From: an uncultured Clostridia bacterium
Lineage (GTDB): Bacteria; Bacillota; Clostridia; Christensenellales; Aristaeellaceae
Assembly: GCA_934675735.1 (NCBI GenBank)
Contig: CAKURR010000002.1
Coordinates: forward strand, 186,001 to 250,000
Length of the DNA stretch: 64,000 nt
Direction of reading: 5' to 3'
In this document: one piece after another, positions 7,793 to 16,141 of the stretch
Position numbering within the stretch: position 1 is the stretch's first letter
Layout of the letters: each line of letters starts with the position of its first letter
Position numbers and translations under genes: made by a program
Notes under the pieces: model-generated
The model's database searches: none
What the model was told of the DNA's origin: nothing
The model's input: only the letters and a program-made list of their open reading frames with translations

Positions 7793-10261
7793 TTATTCGT
7801 GCTTCTTGGTCAGCGGCGTGAGGTGCCAAATCAGGTCGTTATACTCGCGGATGGTGCGGTCGGAGGAGAAAATGCCGCTCTTGGCGACGTTGATAATTTC
7901 CTTGCGCGTCCATTCCTTCCGGTCGAGGTAATCCGCGCCCAAACGGCTCTGCGCCTGCTGGTAAGAGCCGAAGTCCTTGAGCACCAGATACGGGTCGGCC
8001 ATGCCGCCGTTGTCGCTGAACACCAGCGCGCGATACAGGCCCTCGAACATCTTCGGGTTCTCCGGCGTCAGGCTGCCGTCAAACATCATGTTCAGCGCGC
8101 GGCGCAGCTCGGCGTTCGTCTCGTAGATATCCAGAGAACGATACGTGCCCGCGGCGTAGAGCGCTTCCACCTCGTTGGAGCGCATGCCGAAGATGTAGCA
8201 GTTGTTCGGGCCCACCAGGTCGGCGATTTCCACGTTCGCGCCGTCCAGCGTGCCGATGGTCACGGCGCCGTTCATCATGAACTTCATGTTGCCCGTGCCG
8301 CTGGCCTCCTTGGAAGCCGTGGAGAGCTGCTCGCTGACCTCGCTGGCCGGCATCAGCATCTCGGCGGTGGAGACGTTGTAATTCTGGAGGAACGCAATCT
8401 TAATCATCTTGCTGGCGCGCTCGTGAGAAGCGACCTTCGCGGCCAGCACGTTGATGAAGTGGATGATTTCCTTCGCGCGGCGGTAGCCCGGGGCGGCCTT
8501 CGCGCCGAAGATGAAGGTGCGCGGCGCCATCGTGTAGTTCGGGTCGTCGCAGATGCGATTGTAGAGCACGAGGATGTGCAGCGCGTTGAGCAGCTGACGC
8601 TTGTACTCGTGCAGGCGCTTGACCTGCACGTCAAACATCATCGACGGGTCAAGCTCGATGCCCTGATGGCGGTAAATCCAGCGGCTGAAACGCTCCTTGT
8701 TCTCCTTCTTGACGGCGGCAAACTTCTCGATGAAGGCAGCGTCGTCCGCGAACGGCAGCAGGTTTTCCAGCTCGTTCAAATCCTTGCGCCAGCCCTGACC
8801 GATGGATTCATCCAGCAGGTCGGAGAGCGCGGGGTTGGCCAGCATCAGCCAGCGGCGCGGCGTAATGCCGTTGGTAATCGCGTAGAACTTCTCCGGCATG
8901 ATGGAGTAGTAATCCGCAAACGTCGTGTGCTTGAGGATTTCGCCGTGCAGCTGGGAAACGCCGTTGACCGCGTGGGAATAGGCCACGCACAGGTTCGCCA
9001 TGTGCGCCTGATCGTAGGCCAGAATCGCCATGTGGCCGATGCGGTCCCACTGGCCGGGGAAGGCGTCAAACAGCTTCTGGCACAGGCGGCGGTTGAGCTC
9101 CTGCATGATGGAGTAAATGCGCGGCAGAGTCTCGCGCATCATGTTCTCCGGCCACTTCTCCAGCGCCTCGGCCATGATGGTGTGGTTGGTGTAGGCCACG
9201 GTCGCCTGGGTGATGCGCTCGGCTTCTTCCCACGGCAGACGCTCCTCATCCACGAGGATGCGCATCAGCTCGGGGATGACCATCGCCGGATGCGTGTCGT
9301 TGATGTGGAAGGCGACCTTCTCCGGCAGCTGGCTCATGTCCGTGCCGTAGACGCGCTTGAAGTCCTTGATGGCGTATTGCAGCGTCGCGCTGACGAGGAA
9401 GTATTCCTGCATCAGGCGCAGCTTCTTGCCGTTGTAGGTGTTGTCCTCCGGATAGAGCACCTTGGAAATCTGCGCCGCGATGGAGTTGCTGTCCTCCGTG
9501 GAGCCGTTGTAATCGCCGGCGGAGAACTTCTCCAGATTGAAGTTCTGCGGCAGAACGGCGCTCCACGTGCGCAGACGATCGACCACGTCGCTGTCGTAGC
9601 CCAGAATCGGCAGGTCATACGGCACGGCGATGACGTTTTCGGTGTTCTTGAGGGTCACGTAGTTCGTGCCGCCCACCCAGTTTTCCACCATCTGGCCGCC
9701 GAAACAGACCTCCACCGCGTCGCGCTGGGTCGGAATCTCCCACGCGTTGCCGTAGGTCAGCCACTCGTCGGGCACCTCGACCTGCTGGCCGTCCACGATG
9801 CGCTGACGGAACAGGCCGTATTCGTAGCGGATGGTGCAGCCCATCGCCGGCAGGTTCAGCGTCGCCAGCGAATCCAGGAAGCACGCGGCCAGACGGCCCA
9901 GGCCGCCGTTGCCCAGCGCGGGTTCCGGCTCTTCGTGGAGCACGCCGCGCAGGGTCAGGCCCAGCTCTTCAAACGCCTGCTCATACTCCTTGGTGGAGCA
10001 GAGGTTGAGCAGGTTGTTGTGCAGCCAGCGGCCCGTCAGAAACTCGATGGAAAGGTAATACAGCCGCTTGGCCTTTTCGGTGCGGCGGGCTTCCTTCTCA
10101 AAGCGCCACTTGAGCATGATCTGGTCGCGCACGGTGCTCGCCACGGCGGCGTAGACCTGCTTGGGGGTCGCGTCCTCGATGGTGCAGCCGTAATAGCGCA
10201 GCAGCTTGTTGAGGATGGACTCCTTGATGGTATCCTTGTTATATTCGGTTTGCAGAGGCAT
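7793..10261 (-). CDS. glgP: Glycogen/starch (alpha-glucan) phosphorylase
   Basis: Releases glucose-1-phosphate from alpha-1,4-glucan ends using phosphate and pyridoxal phosphate. The 822-aa protein is family-typical in length. NGGLGRLAACFLDS (near residue 110) and the PLP lysine motif EASGTGNMKFMMNGA (near 660) are both present. The start was set at ATG 10261, which has GGGGAGGG 9 bases upstream; the longer frame to 10378 has no such site. It is monocistronic with its own promoter and terminator and diverges from kdgK. No other glycogen genes are in the window. Confidence 0.97.
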   Translation of the reverse strand: MPLQTEYNKDTIKESILNKLLRYYGCTIEDATPKQVYAAVASTVRDQIMLKWRFEKEARRTEKAKRLYYLSIEFLTGRWLHNNLLNLCSTKEYEQAFEELGLTLRGVLHEEPEPALGNGGLGRLAACFLDSLATLNLPAMGCTIRYEYGLFRQRIVDGQQVEVPDEWLTYGNAWEIPTQRDAVEVCFGGQMVENWVGGTNYVTLKNTENVIAVPYDLPILGYDSDVVDRLRTWSAVLPQNFNLEKFSAGDYNGSTEDSNSIAAQISKVLYPEDNTYNGKKLRLMQEYFLVSATLQYAIKDFKRVYGTDMSQLPEKVAFHINDTHPAMVIPELMRILVDEERLPWEEAERITQATVAYTNHTIMAEALEKWPENMMRETLPRIYSIMQELNRRLCQKLFDAFPGQWDRIGHMAILAYDQAHMANLCVAYSHAVNGVSQLHGEILKHTTFADYYSIMPEKFYAITNGITPRRWLMLANPALSDLLDESIGQGWRKDLNELENLLPFADDAAFIEKFAAVKKENKERFSRWIYRHQGIELDPSMMFDVQVKRLHEYKRQLLNALHILVLYNRICDDPNYTMAPRTFIFGAKAAPGYRRAKEIIHFINVLAAKVASHERASKMIKIAFLQNYNVSTAEMLMPASEVSEQLSTASKEASGTGNMKFMMNGAVTIGTLDGANVEIADLVGPNNCYIFGMRSNEVEALYAAGTYRSLDIYETNAELRRALNMMFDGSLTPENPKMFEGLYRALVFSDNGGMADPYLVLKDFGSYQQAQSRLGADYLDRKEWTRKEIINVAKSGIFSSDRTIREYNDLIWHLTPLTKKHE

Positions 10262-10349
10262 AAATTCAAAACCCTCCCCAATATGATGGCCGGCGGCCCG
10301 GCCGCCGATTCTCCGACAAACAGCCTGATTTTGACAGGCACCGTCCGTC

Positions 10350-10378
10350 ATTATACCATAGATTCCCTTGTGTGGCAA
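10350..10378 (-). promoter_or_regulatory. glgP promoter
   Basis: Minus-strand TTGCCA (10378-10373), 17-bp spacer, TATAAT (10355-10350). Confidence 0.8.
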
Positions 10379-10601
10379 GGAATTTGCAAGCGGCGCGCCC
10401 GCCGCGCCGCCTTTAGCCTTTCCCCCCTGCCCCGGGCCTATGCGCGCGGCGCTCTTTCGCCGTGCGCGCGTCGCGGAATGAATCTTCTTAAATTTCGGCC
10501 CGATTCTTTGTTCTTCTGCTTATTTCTGCCCGACGGACGGCGCGAAAATCCGTCTGTTTCCGCTCAATTCCGCAAGTTTTGCGCTTTATTGGTCAGACGA
10601 C
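10379..10601. other. Intergenic stretch between divergent glgP and kdgK promoters
   Basis: No gene, repeat-family member or convincing hairpin was seen in these 220 bases. It is GC-rich on the left and AT-richer on the right. Confidence 0.5.
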
Positions 10602-10630
10602 TTGATTTGCGCCCCTCCATCGTGTATAAT
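10602..10630 (+). promoter_or_regulatory. kdgK promoter
   Basis: TTGATT (10602-10607), 17-bp spacer, TATAAT (10625-10630). Confidence 0.85.
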
Positions 10631-10702
10631 ACCCTTAGAAACTGAGACAGTGTGCGGTTTTTCCCGCCGCGCACGCTCAAATAACATTCAGGAGTGATTA
10701 CA

Positions 10703-11731
10703 ATGGCTCGTATTGTTACTCTCGGTGAAATCATGCTTCGTCTGAAGAGCCCCGCGCTGGAGCGCTTCTTCCAGAGCCCGTCCCTCGAGGCCACCTTCGG
10801 CGGCGGCGAGGCGAACGTGGCCGTTTCTCTGGCCAACTACGGCATGGACGCGGCTTTCGTGACCGCGCTGCCGAACAACGCCATCGGCGAGGCCTGCCTG
10901 CGCGACGTGCGCAGCTTCGGCGTGGACGTCTCCAACATCAAGATGATGGATGGCCGCATGGGCATCTACTTCCTGGAGACCGGCTCCAACCAGCGTCCGT
11001 CCAAGGTCGTCTATGACCGTGCGGATTCCTGCATCGCCAAGGCTCCGGTCGATACCTTCGATTGGAAGAAGATTTTCGACGGCGCGACCTGGTTCCACAT
11101 CACCGGCATCACCCCGGCCATCTCCCAGTCCGCTGCGGATCTCTCTCTGGCCGCCGTTAAGGCCGCCAAGGAGATGGGCGTGACCGTTTCCTGCGACCTC
11201 AACTACCGCAAGAACCTGTGGAAGTACGGCAAGGAAGCCAAGGAAGTGATGAGCGAGCTGACCAAGTACGTCGATGTCGCCATCGCCAACGAGGAGGACT
11301 TCCAGAAGTCCCTGGGCATCAGCGCCAAGAGCGACGTGGAGAGCGGCGAGCTGGACCGCGACGTCTACAAGCAGATCGCCCAGACCGCGATGGACCTCTA
11401 CCCGAACCTCAAGAAGGTTGCCATCACCCTGCGCGAGTCCAAGAGCGCGGACACCAACTACTGGGCTGCCTGCATCTACGACGGCAAGGAGTTCTATGTC
11501 TCCCGCAAGTATGCCATCACCGATATCGTTGACCGCGTCGGCGGCGGCGACTCCTTCGGCGGCGGCCTGATCTACGGCCTGAACACCTATGACACCCAGG
11601 CCGAGGCCCTCGAGTTCGCCGTGGCCGCTTCCTGCCTGAAGCACACCATCTCCGGCGACTTCAACCGCGTGACCGTCAAGGAAGTCGAAAGCCTGATGAA
11701 GGGTTCCGGCTCCGGCCGCGTCGAGCGCTAA
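10703..11731 (+). CDS. kdgK: 2-keto-3-deoxygluconate kinase (PfkB family sugar kinase)
   Basis: Phosphorylates KDG to KDPG with ATP, at the end of uronate breakdown. The 342-aa protein shows the PfkB fold. The N-terminal substrate lid is GEIMLRLKSP, the sugar-binding text is GGGEANVAVSLANYG, and the ATP/catalytic signature DRVGGGDSFGGGLIYG (near residue 275) carries the base Asp. ATG 10703 follows AGGAGTG; an upstream ATG at 10694 lies within that site. It is a single gene, 25 kb from the kdu operon whose product it would use. Other PfkB substrates such as fructose cannot be fully excluded, but the text is closest to KdgK. Confidence 0.82.
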   Translation: MARIVTLGEIMLRLKSPALERFFQSPSLEATFGGGEANVAVSLANYGMDAAFVTALPNNAIGEACLRDVRSFGVDVSNIKMMDGRMGIYFLETGSNQRPSKVVYDRADSCIAKAPVDTFDWKKIFDGATWFHITGITPAISQSAADLSLAAVKAAKEMGVTVSCDLNYRKNLWKYGKEAKEVMSELTKYVDVAIANEEDFQKSLGISAKSDVESGELDRDVYKQIAQTAMDLYPNLKKVAITLRESKSADTNYWAACIYDGKEFYVSRKYAITDIVDRVGGGDSFGGGLIYGLNTYDTQAEALEFAVAASCLKHTISGDFNRVTVKEVESLMKGSGSGRVER

Positions 11732-11750
11732 GCGGCGATTTATAAGCACG

Positions 11751-11915
11751 AAGCGAAGAAGGGGTCTGGGGTCTAAGACCCCAGACGGGTTTGGAGCAAT
11801 AACTATGCGCCCGCAGTGCGGGAATAAGCATAGTTATTGCCGGAAATCGTAAGGAGCGCTTGCGCAACTATACGAGTTTTCAAGACTCGCAGCCCAACGT
11901 TCCCTCTTGCGCAGC
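11751..11915 (+). repeat. Intergenic modular repeat, family A (long variant)
   Basis: Contains a GTCTGGGGTC palindrome (11765-11786) and a 13-bp inverted repeat (GCAATAACTATGC with its complement). It then shares the text GGAAATCGTAAGGAGCGCTTGCG and ends in CCCAACGTTCC. The same long core recurs at 46466-46576 and 57587-57690. Confidence 0.75.
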
Positions 11916-11928
11916 ACGTTAAGCGGGC

Positions 11929-11975
11929 GTCAGGGAGCGAAGCGTTACCTGACTCTGTGCGAGTCGGTTTGAGCC
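11929..11975 (+). repeat. Dispersed repeat, family C
   Basis: GTCAGGGAGCGAAGCG, TACCTGACT and AGTCGGTTTGA in order. The same elements occur inverted at 61030-61077. Confidence 0.65.
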
Positions 11976-11990
11976 GCAATCGCGTAACTT

Positions 11991-12029
11991 AAAAGGCGTT
12001 GAACGGATTTCCCGCTCAACGCCTTTTTT
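11991..12029 (+). terminator. Terminator downstream of kdgK
   Basis: AAAAGGCGTTGA (11991-12002) pairs with TCAACGCCTTTT and TTTT follows. It is 260 bases after the kdgK stop, behind the repeat mosaic. Confidence 0.8.
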
Positions 12030-12039
12030 ATCGTTTTTC

Positions 12040-12064
12040 GTAGGGGCGCGCATGGCGCGTCCGT
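12040..12064 (+). repeat. Dispersed 25-bp repeat, family B
   Basis: GTAGGGGCGCGCATGGCGCG followed by TCCGT; near-identical copies at 34102, 45110 and 60989. Confidence 0.75.
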
Positions 12065-12091
12065 CCTTTCATTCCGTTGCAAGCCAATGCT

Positions 12092-12778
12092 TTATCGTTT
12101 CAACGTTTTCAAATATTCCTTCTGCTCCGCCGAAATCCGATAGCTTTCCCGCGCCTTTTGAATCGTCTTGTTGTGCGTCCACGGCTCAAGCCGATTCTGC
12201 TGCAAACAGACGACCGCCGCATCCCACTGTTTGACCAGCGCCGTGGCGAAAAACCACGCGGCCATCATCTTCGCGTAATAATCCTCCGGCCGCACGTTCG
12301 CCGCCAGTTCGAGATATTCCGGTCTAAAATCGCCGTCCAGAAAGTGCGTCATCAGCATTTCAAGTCCGAATCGGCAGGTATACACGTGTTCCGACTCGGT
12401 CCATCGGCGGATTTTTGCCATCAGCTCCGGCTTGTGCCCGGCAAACACCTTCGGCGACAGGCAGTCGCACACCGCCCAGTTGTCGATATGCGGCAGAAAC
12501 GCCTCCGTCGCTTCCATGCACGCGCCGTAATCCTTCATCTGCGAAAGCAGCACGCTGTGCAGCATGTTTTCGTCGTAATATGCGTGCGGCAGTTCGGTCA
12601 GAAACGCCCGTGTTTCCGCTTTTCCCGCGATTTCCTTCGCCAGTTTCCGCATCAATGGCATGCGCACGCCGATAACCGTCTCTTTCGGGATGTTCGGAAT
12701 CAGCGCGCTTTGAAACCGCGCGTATCCCTCGTCTTTCAGCGCAAAAAGCCGTTCGCGAATGCCCGTTTCCGTGCTCAT
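12092..12778 (-). CDS. DNA alkylation repair protein, AlkD-like
   Basis: A 228-aa HEAT-repeat DNA glycosylase of the AlkD family, which removes cationic alkylated purines such as N3-methyladenine. The sequence shows the family text IGVRMPLMRKLAKEI (near 35), YDENMLHSVLLSQ, the DNA-facing NWAVCDCLS (Trp and Asp, matching the W109/D113 region of AlkD) and AAWFFATAL followed by T-H-N-K-T-I-Q-K-A. The start at 12778 overlaps the glycosyltransferase stop by four bases (ATGA), so the two are translationally coupled. A functional link between them is not obvious. Confidence 0.9.
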   Translation of the reverse strand: MSTETGIRERLFALKDEGYARFQSALIPNIPKETVIGVRMPLMRKLAKEIAGKAETRAFLTELPHAYYDENMLHSVLLSQMKDYGACMEATEAFLPHIDNWAVCDCLSPKVFAGHKPELMAKIRRWTESEHVYTCRFGLEMLMTHFLDGDFRPEYLELAANVRPEDYYAKMMAAWFFATALVKQWDAAVVCLQQNRLEPWTHNKTIQKARESYRISAEQKEYLKTLKR

Positions 12779-13941
12779 CCCCGCTTGTGCGCCTCAATCG
12801 CTTTCAGGTAGCAGGCTTCCACCTTCTCGGCAAAGCCCTCCGTGCTGAACGGCGCGGCATACTGCGCGGCGGTTTTCGCGATGCGCCTGCCCTCGTCGCC
12901 AAACGCGCGAATCAGCGCCGCCAGCAGCTCCTCGTCGCTGTCCCCCGAAAGGATGCCGCTCACGCCGTCCTCAATCACGCCGTCGAGACAGGGGTCGTTC
13001 ACCGCACAGACGCACAGGCCCGAAGCCATCGCTTCCACATAGGTCAGCCCCTGCGTCTCCGAGTGCGACGCGCTGCAAAACACGTCGCTCATCGCGTAAT
13101 AACAGTCGATTTTCTCCCACGGCTTCGGGCCGGTCAGCGTCACCGCGCGCGAAACGCCCAGTTCTTCCGCCATGCGCCCCAAATCCTCGCGCATCGGCCC
13201 TTCGCCGACGATGGCGAAATGCACGTCCGGGCACGCGTTCAGCAATTTCGGGAACACGCGCATCACCTGTTCCAGATTCTTTTCCTTGGCGATGCGGCCG
13301 ATGTTCAGCAGCAGCGGCGCGTGTTCCGGCAGGCCGCATTCGCGGCGGGTGGCCAGCCGCTCCGCCTCGTCGTGTCTGGCGGGGTCAAAGCGGGCGATGT
13401 CCATGCCGCTGGGGATGATATCAATCGGCGCTTCCACGCCGTATTTGCGCAGCAGGTCGAGCGTCTTACCCGTCGGGGTAATCACGCGGTCAAAGCGGTT
13501 ACACCACCACTGGGAGTATTTGCGGGTGATTTTGCGCGCCGTCTCGTCCGCCACGCCGTGGGTGATGTAGTAGGTGTAATCCTCCCAAACGGTGTGATAG
13601 GTGTGCACCAGCGCGCAGCCCAGACTGCCCGCGACGTGGTGGCCGAACATGCCCATCACAAATTCGCTGTTGGTGTGCACCACGTCGAAATCAATCTTCT
13701 CCGCTTCCCACGAGGTGAGCGGCGTGGGGAACGCGAAATTGCGGTCTTTGAGCACCAGCAGCGGCGCGCTGGCCAGATAGTGCACGTTCTCGCGCTGATT
13801 CTCTTCCCAGCCCTTGCATTTAGGCGCATAGACATGCACCTCGTGGCCGCGCCGCGTCAGCTCGCGCTGCAGGTTCAGGCAACTGGTCGCCACGCCGTTG
13901 ATTTCCGGATAAAACGTATCGGTAAACAGGCCGATTTTCAT
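12775..13941 (-). CDS. Family 4 glycosyltransferase (diacylglycerol glucosyltransferase-like)
   Basis: A 388-aa GT-B enzyme. The N-terminal acceptor domain starts MKIGLFTDTFYPEINGVATSC with the G-V-A-T nucleotide-sugar turn. VHTYHTVWEDYTYY is typical of enzymes that glucosylate diacylglycerol (MgtA type) or make related envelope glycolipids. The C-terminal domain has LLNIGRIAKEKNLE, FAIVGEGP and the GT4 E-x7-E motif around SHSETQGLTYVEAMASG. Start 13941 follows AAAGGAG. It is the first gene of a two-gene operon with alkD. It likely acts at the inner face of the membrane. The acceptor is inferred, not proven. Confidence 0.83.
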   Translation of the reverse strand: MKIGLFTDTFYPEINGVATSCLNLQRELTRRGHEVHVYAPKCKGWEENQRENVHYLASAPLLVLKDRNFAFPTPLTSWEAEKIDFDVVHTNSEFVMGMFGHHVAGSLGCALVHTYHTVWEDYTYYITHGVADETARKITRKYSQWWCNRFDRVITPTGKTLDLLRKYGVEAPIDIIPSGMDIARFDPARHDEAERLATRRECGLPEHAPLLLNIGRIAKEKNLEQVMRVFPKLLNACPDVHFAIVGEGPMREDLGRMAEELGVSRAVTLTGPKPWEKIDCYYAMSDVFCSASHSETQGLTYVEAMASGLCVCAVNDPCLDGVIEDGVSGILSGDSDEELLAALIRAFGDEGRRIAKTAAQYAAPFSTEGFAEKVEACYLKAIEAHKRG

Positions 13942-14067
13942 GTGCTTTCTCCTTTGTTTCCGGGCGTTCCCGGTAATCAAGCGTTATCTCTTTGATTATA
14001 ACACATTTATTCCCTGCGGGCCATTCTTTTTTCACGCGGGCAAAAGATGAAATTTGGCTTGATTCAC

Positions 14068-14096
14068 TTGCAAAAACACGGTATTTGTGTTAGCAT
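14068..14096 (+). promoter_or_regulatory. Probable promoter of the M14-like pair
   Basis: TTGCAA (14068-14073), 17-bp spacer, TAGCAT (14091-14096). It leaves a leader of about 150 bases before the first gene. Confidence 0.5.
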
Positions 14097-14183
14097 CATA
14101 GCGTAGAAATGGGCGATGGCGTCTGTATCGGGTGCAACGGCGTATCCGGCCATCCCCCCGTCGGATAAAATAGGGAAATCACA

Positions 14184-14222
14184 GGGGGCTGCCGTGCATG
14201 GATTCATGCCGCAGCCCCTTTG
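14184..14222 (+). promoter_or_regulatory. Leader hairpin before the M14-like pair
   Basis: GGGGCTGC (14185-14192) pairs with GCAGCCCC (14211-14218), and an inner GCATG/CATGC pair closes a four-base loop. Only TTT follows, so it may be a weak attenuator. No known riboswitch class was recognised in the leader. Confidence 0.5.
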
Positions 14223-14255
14223 AAGGGCTTTGCGCCCGAAAAGGAGAGGGTCATT

Positions 14256-15212
14256 TTGCTCAAAACATTGACGACGGTCGCCGGCGTTGCCCTGCCCATC
14301 GAAGAGCGGTGGAGCATCAAACGCTGCCGATACGCCCCCGACGGCGAATCTGTCGGCCGCGTCTGCATCGCCACGGGCACGCACGGCGATGAAATGATGG
14401 GCCAGCTCATCGTCTATCTGGTGCAGCAGCGCATTGCCGCCAACCCCGACGCGCTGCGCGGCACGGTGGATTTTTACCCCATGCTCAACCCGCTGGGGCT
14501 GGATATCGGCGAGCGCATGGTGCCCTCCGGCACGCGGCTGGATATGAACCGCGCCTTCCCCGGCTCGCCGGACGGCACGCCGCTTGAATACATGTGCCAT
14601 CAGGTGATTCAGGATATGCTCGGCGCGGATTTCGTGCTGGATATCCACGCCAGCGCGCGCAACAAGAGCGAGCTTTACGAGGTCCGCGTCAGCGCGAAGG
14701 AGGCCGAGCGCCTTCTGCCCCGCGTGCGCGCGCTCTGCCCCCAGCTCATCTGGGTCTATCCGGATAAGGGCTCGTTCTCCGCTTCGCTGACGGGCGCGCT
14801 GGGCGCCGCGGGCGTGGACGCGGCCATTCTGGAAGCCGACGAGCGCCGCCGCCTGCCGCAGGAAATCGCCGCCGCCGTGGTGGACGGCGTCTTCTGCAAG
14901 CTGAAGGAAATGGGCATTTGGATGGGCGAAGCCGTTGCCGCGCCCGCCGCGGACGCGGATATCCCCACCGTGTACACGCGCGATGACGTCTGCCGCGTAG
15001 CCTGCGAATACCCGGGCGTGTATGTGCCCGAGGACGTTATCGGCACGCGCGTGGAAGCGGGGCAGGTGCTCGGCACGATTATCGACGCGCTGGAAGGCAC
15101 GGCCCGCGAAACCGTCAAAGCCCCGTGCGCGGGCCTTGTGTTCAGCCAGCGCAGCTATTCCTCCGTGTATCCCGGCACGCTGATCGCCAGGATTAGAAAG
15201 GAGCGGGCATGA
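14256..15212 (+). CDS. Succinylglutamate desuccinylase/aspartoacylase-family protein, apparently active
   Basis: An M14-type zinc carboxypeptidase-fold protein of about 318 aa. The zinc ligands are intact: HGDE in ATGTHGDEMMG supplies H and E, and DIHAS (near residue 130) supplies the third. NRAFPG is the usual substrate-binding loop. The C-terminal part (residues 230-318) is a barrel-like biotinyl-lipoyl-type domain (VKAPCAGLVFSQRSYSSVYPG). The start is taken as TTG 14256, six bases after AGGAGAGG; an ATG at 14220 lies inside the leader hairpin. It overlaps the next gene by four bases. The family cleaves N-acyl amino acids or related amides; the substrate is unknown. Confidence 0.78.
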   Translation: MLKTLTTVAGVALPIEERWSIKRCRYAPDGESVGRVCIATGTHGDEMMGQLIVYLVQQRIAANPDALRGTVDFYPMLNPLGLDIGERMVPSGTRLDMNRAFPGSPDGTPLEYMCHQVIQDMLGADFVLDIHASARNKSELYEVRVSAKEAERLLPRVRALCPQLIWVYPDKGSFSASLTGALGAAGVDAAILEADERRRLPQEIAAAVVDGVFCKLKEMGIWMGEAVAAPAADADIPTVYTRDDVCRVACEYPGVYVPEDVIGTRVEAGQVLGTIIDALEGTARETVKAPCAGLVFSQRSYSSVYPGTLIARIRKERA

Positions 15213-16138
15213 AAAAGGATATTCTGTTCACCCTCCCGTCGTATTTTCGGGATGATATGAACATCATGGCCTATCGCTTCGGCAAGGGCGAAAAGACCTG
15301 TGCCGTCGTCGGCGCGCTGCGCGGCGACGAGGTACAGCAGCTCTATGTCTGCGCGCGGCTCGTCTCCTTCCTCCGCGAGGTGGAAAAGGAGGACGGCATT
15401 CAGCCGGGCAAGAGCGTGATGGTTGTGCCGACCGTCATCGGCGCGTCGATGAACGAGGGTTCCCGCCTCTGGGAGCCGGAAAACATGGATATCAACCGCC
15501 GCTTCCCCGGCGACGTCACCGGCTCGACCACCGAGCGCATCGCGGGCGCGCTGCTCGACCGCCTCAAGAATTACCGCTACGGCGTGCAGCTCACCAGCTT
15601 CTACCAGCCCGGCTCGTTCGTGCCGCATGTGCGCATGATGGATACGGGCCGCCAGAACCCCGATTTGGGCTGTGAATTCGGCCTGCCGTATGTCTATGTC
15701 CGCACCCCGCGCAGCTATGATCAGACAACCCTCAACTACAACTGGCAGCTCTGCGGCACGCAGGCGTATTCCCTCTACGCGGGCAAGACGCGCGAAATCG
15801 ACGAAGCCGCGGCAGATCAGACCCTCCGCGCCATCGTCCGCTTCCTCAACAGCCGCGGGGTCATCCGCAGCGAGACCGCGCCCGGCCATCCTTCGACCAT
15901 TATCACCAACGACGACATGATTTCCGTCTCCGCGACGAGCGCGGGCCTTCTGCGCCGCGTCAAATTCGCGGGCGCGCATGTGCGCCGCGGCGAGCAGCTG
16001 GCCTTCATCATCCATCCGTGTGACGGCTCGGTGCGCGAGGTGCTCAAAGCGCCCGTCACGGGCATGCTCTTCTTCATGCAGGACGGCCCGTTTATCACCG
16101 AGCACAGTCCGGTTTTTCAGGTGCTCGCGGGGGCGTAA
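15209..16138 (+). CDS. Desuccinylase/aspartoacylase-like paralogue lacking zinc ligands
   Basis: A 309-aa paralogue of the preceding protein, with matching landmarks: NRRFPG, the same C-terminal VLKAPVTGMLFFMQDG domain, and similar length. The zinc motif HGDE reads RGDE (VVGALRGDEVQQ), and the DIHAS position reads QLTSF, so two of three metal ligands are gone. It is therefore probably a non-catalytic partner or a binding protein. ATG 15209 overlaps the upstream stop (ATGA) and has AAAGGAG upstream, which suggests fixed stoichiometry with the active partner. A MATE transporter follows 4 bases later. Confidence 0.72.
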   Translation: MKKDILFTLPSYFRDDMNIMAYRFGKGEKTCAVVGALRGDEVQQLYVCARLVSFLREVEKEDGIQPGKSVMVVPTVIGASMNEGSRLWEPENMDINRRFPGDVTGSTTERIAGALLDRLKNYRYGVQLTSFYQPGSFVPHVRMMDTGRQNPDLGCEFGLPYVYVRTPRSYDQTTLNYNWQLCGTQAYSLYAGKTREIDEAAADQTLRAIVRFLNSRGVIRSETAPGHPSTIITNDDMISVSATSAGLLRRVKFAGAHVRRGEQLAFIIHPCDGSVREVLKAPVTGMLFFMQDGPFITEHSPVFQVLAGA

Positions 16139-16141
16139 CCC

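Noticed and set aside
7799..10645. A 948-codon plus-strand frame opposite glgP
   Set aside because: Antisense shadow of glgP; residues are a mirrored composition (V, H, R, Q, L) without motifs.
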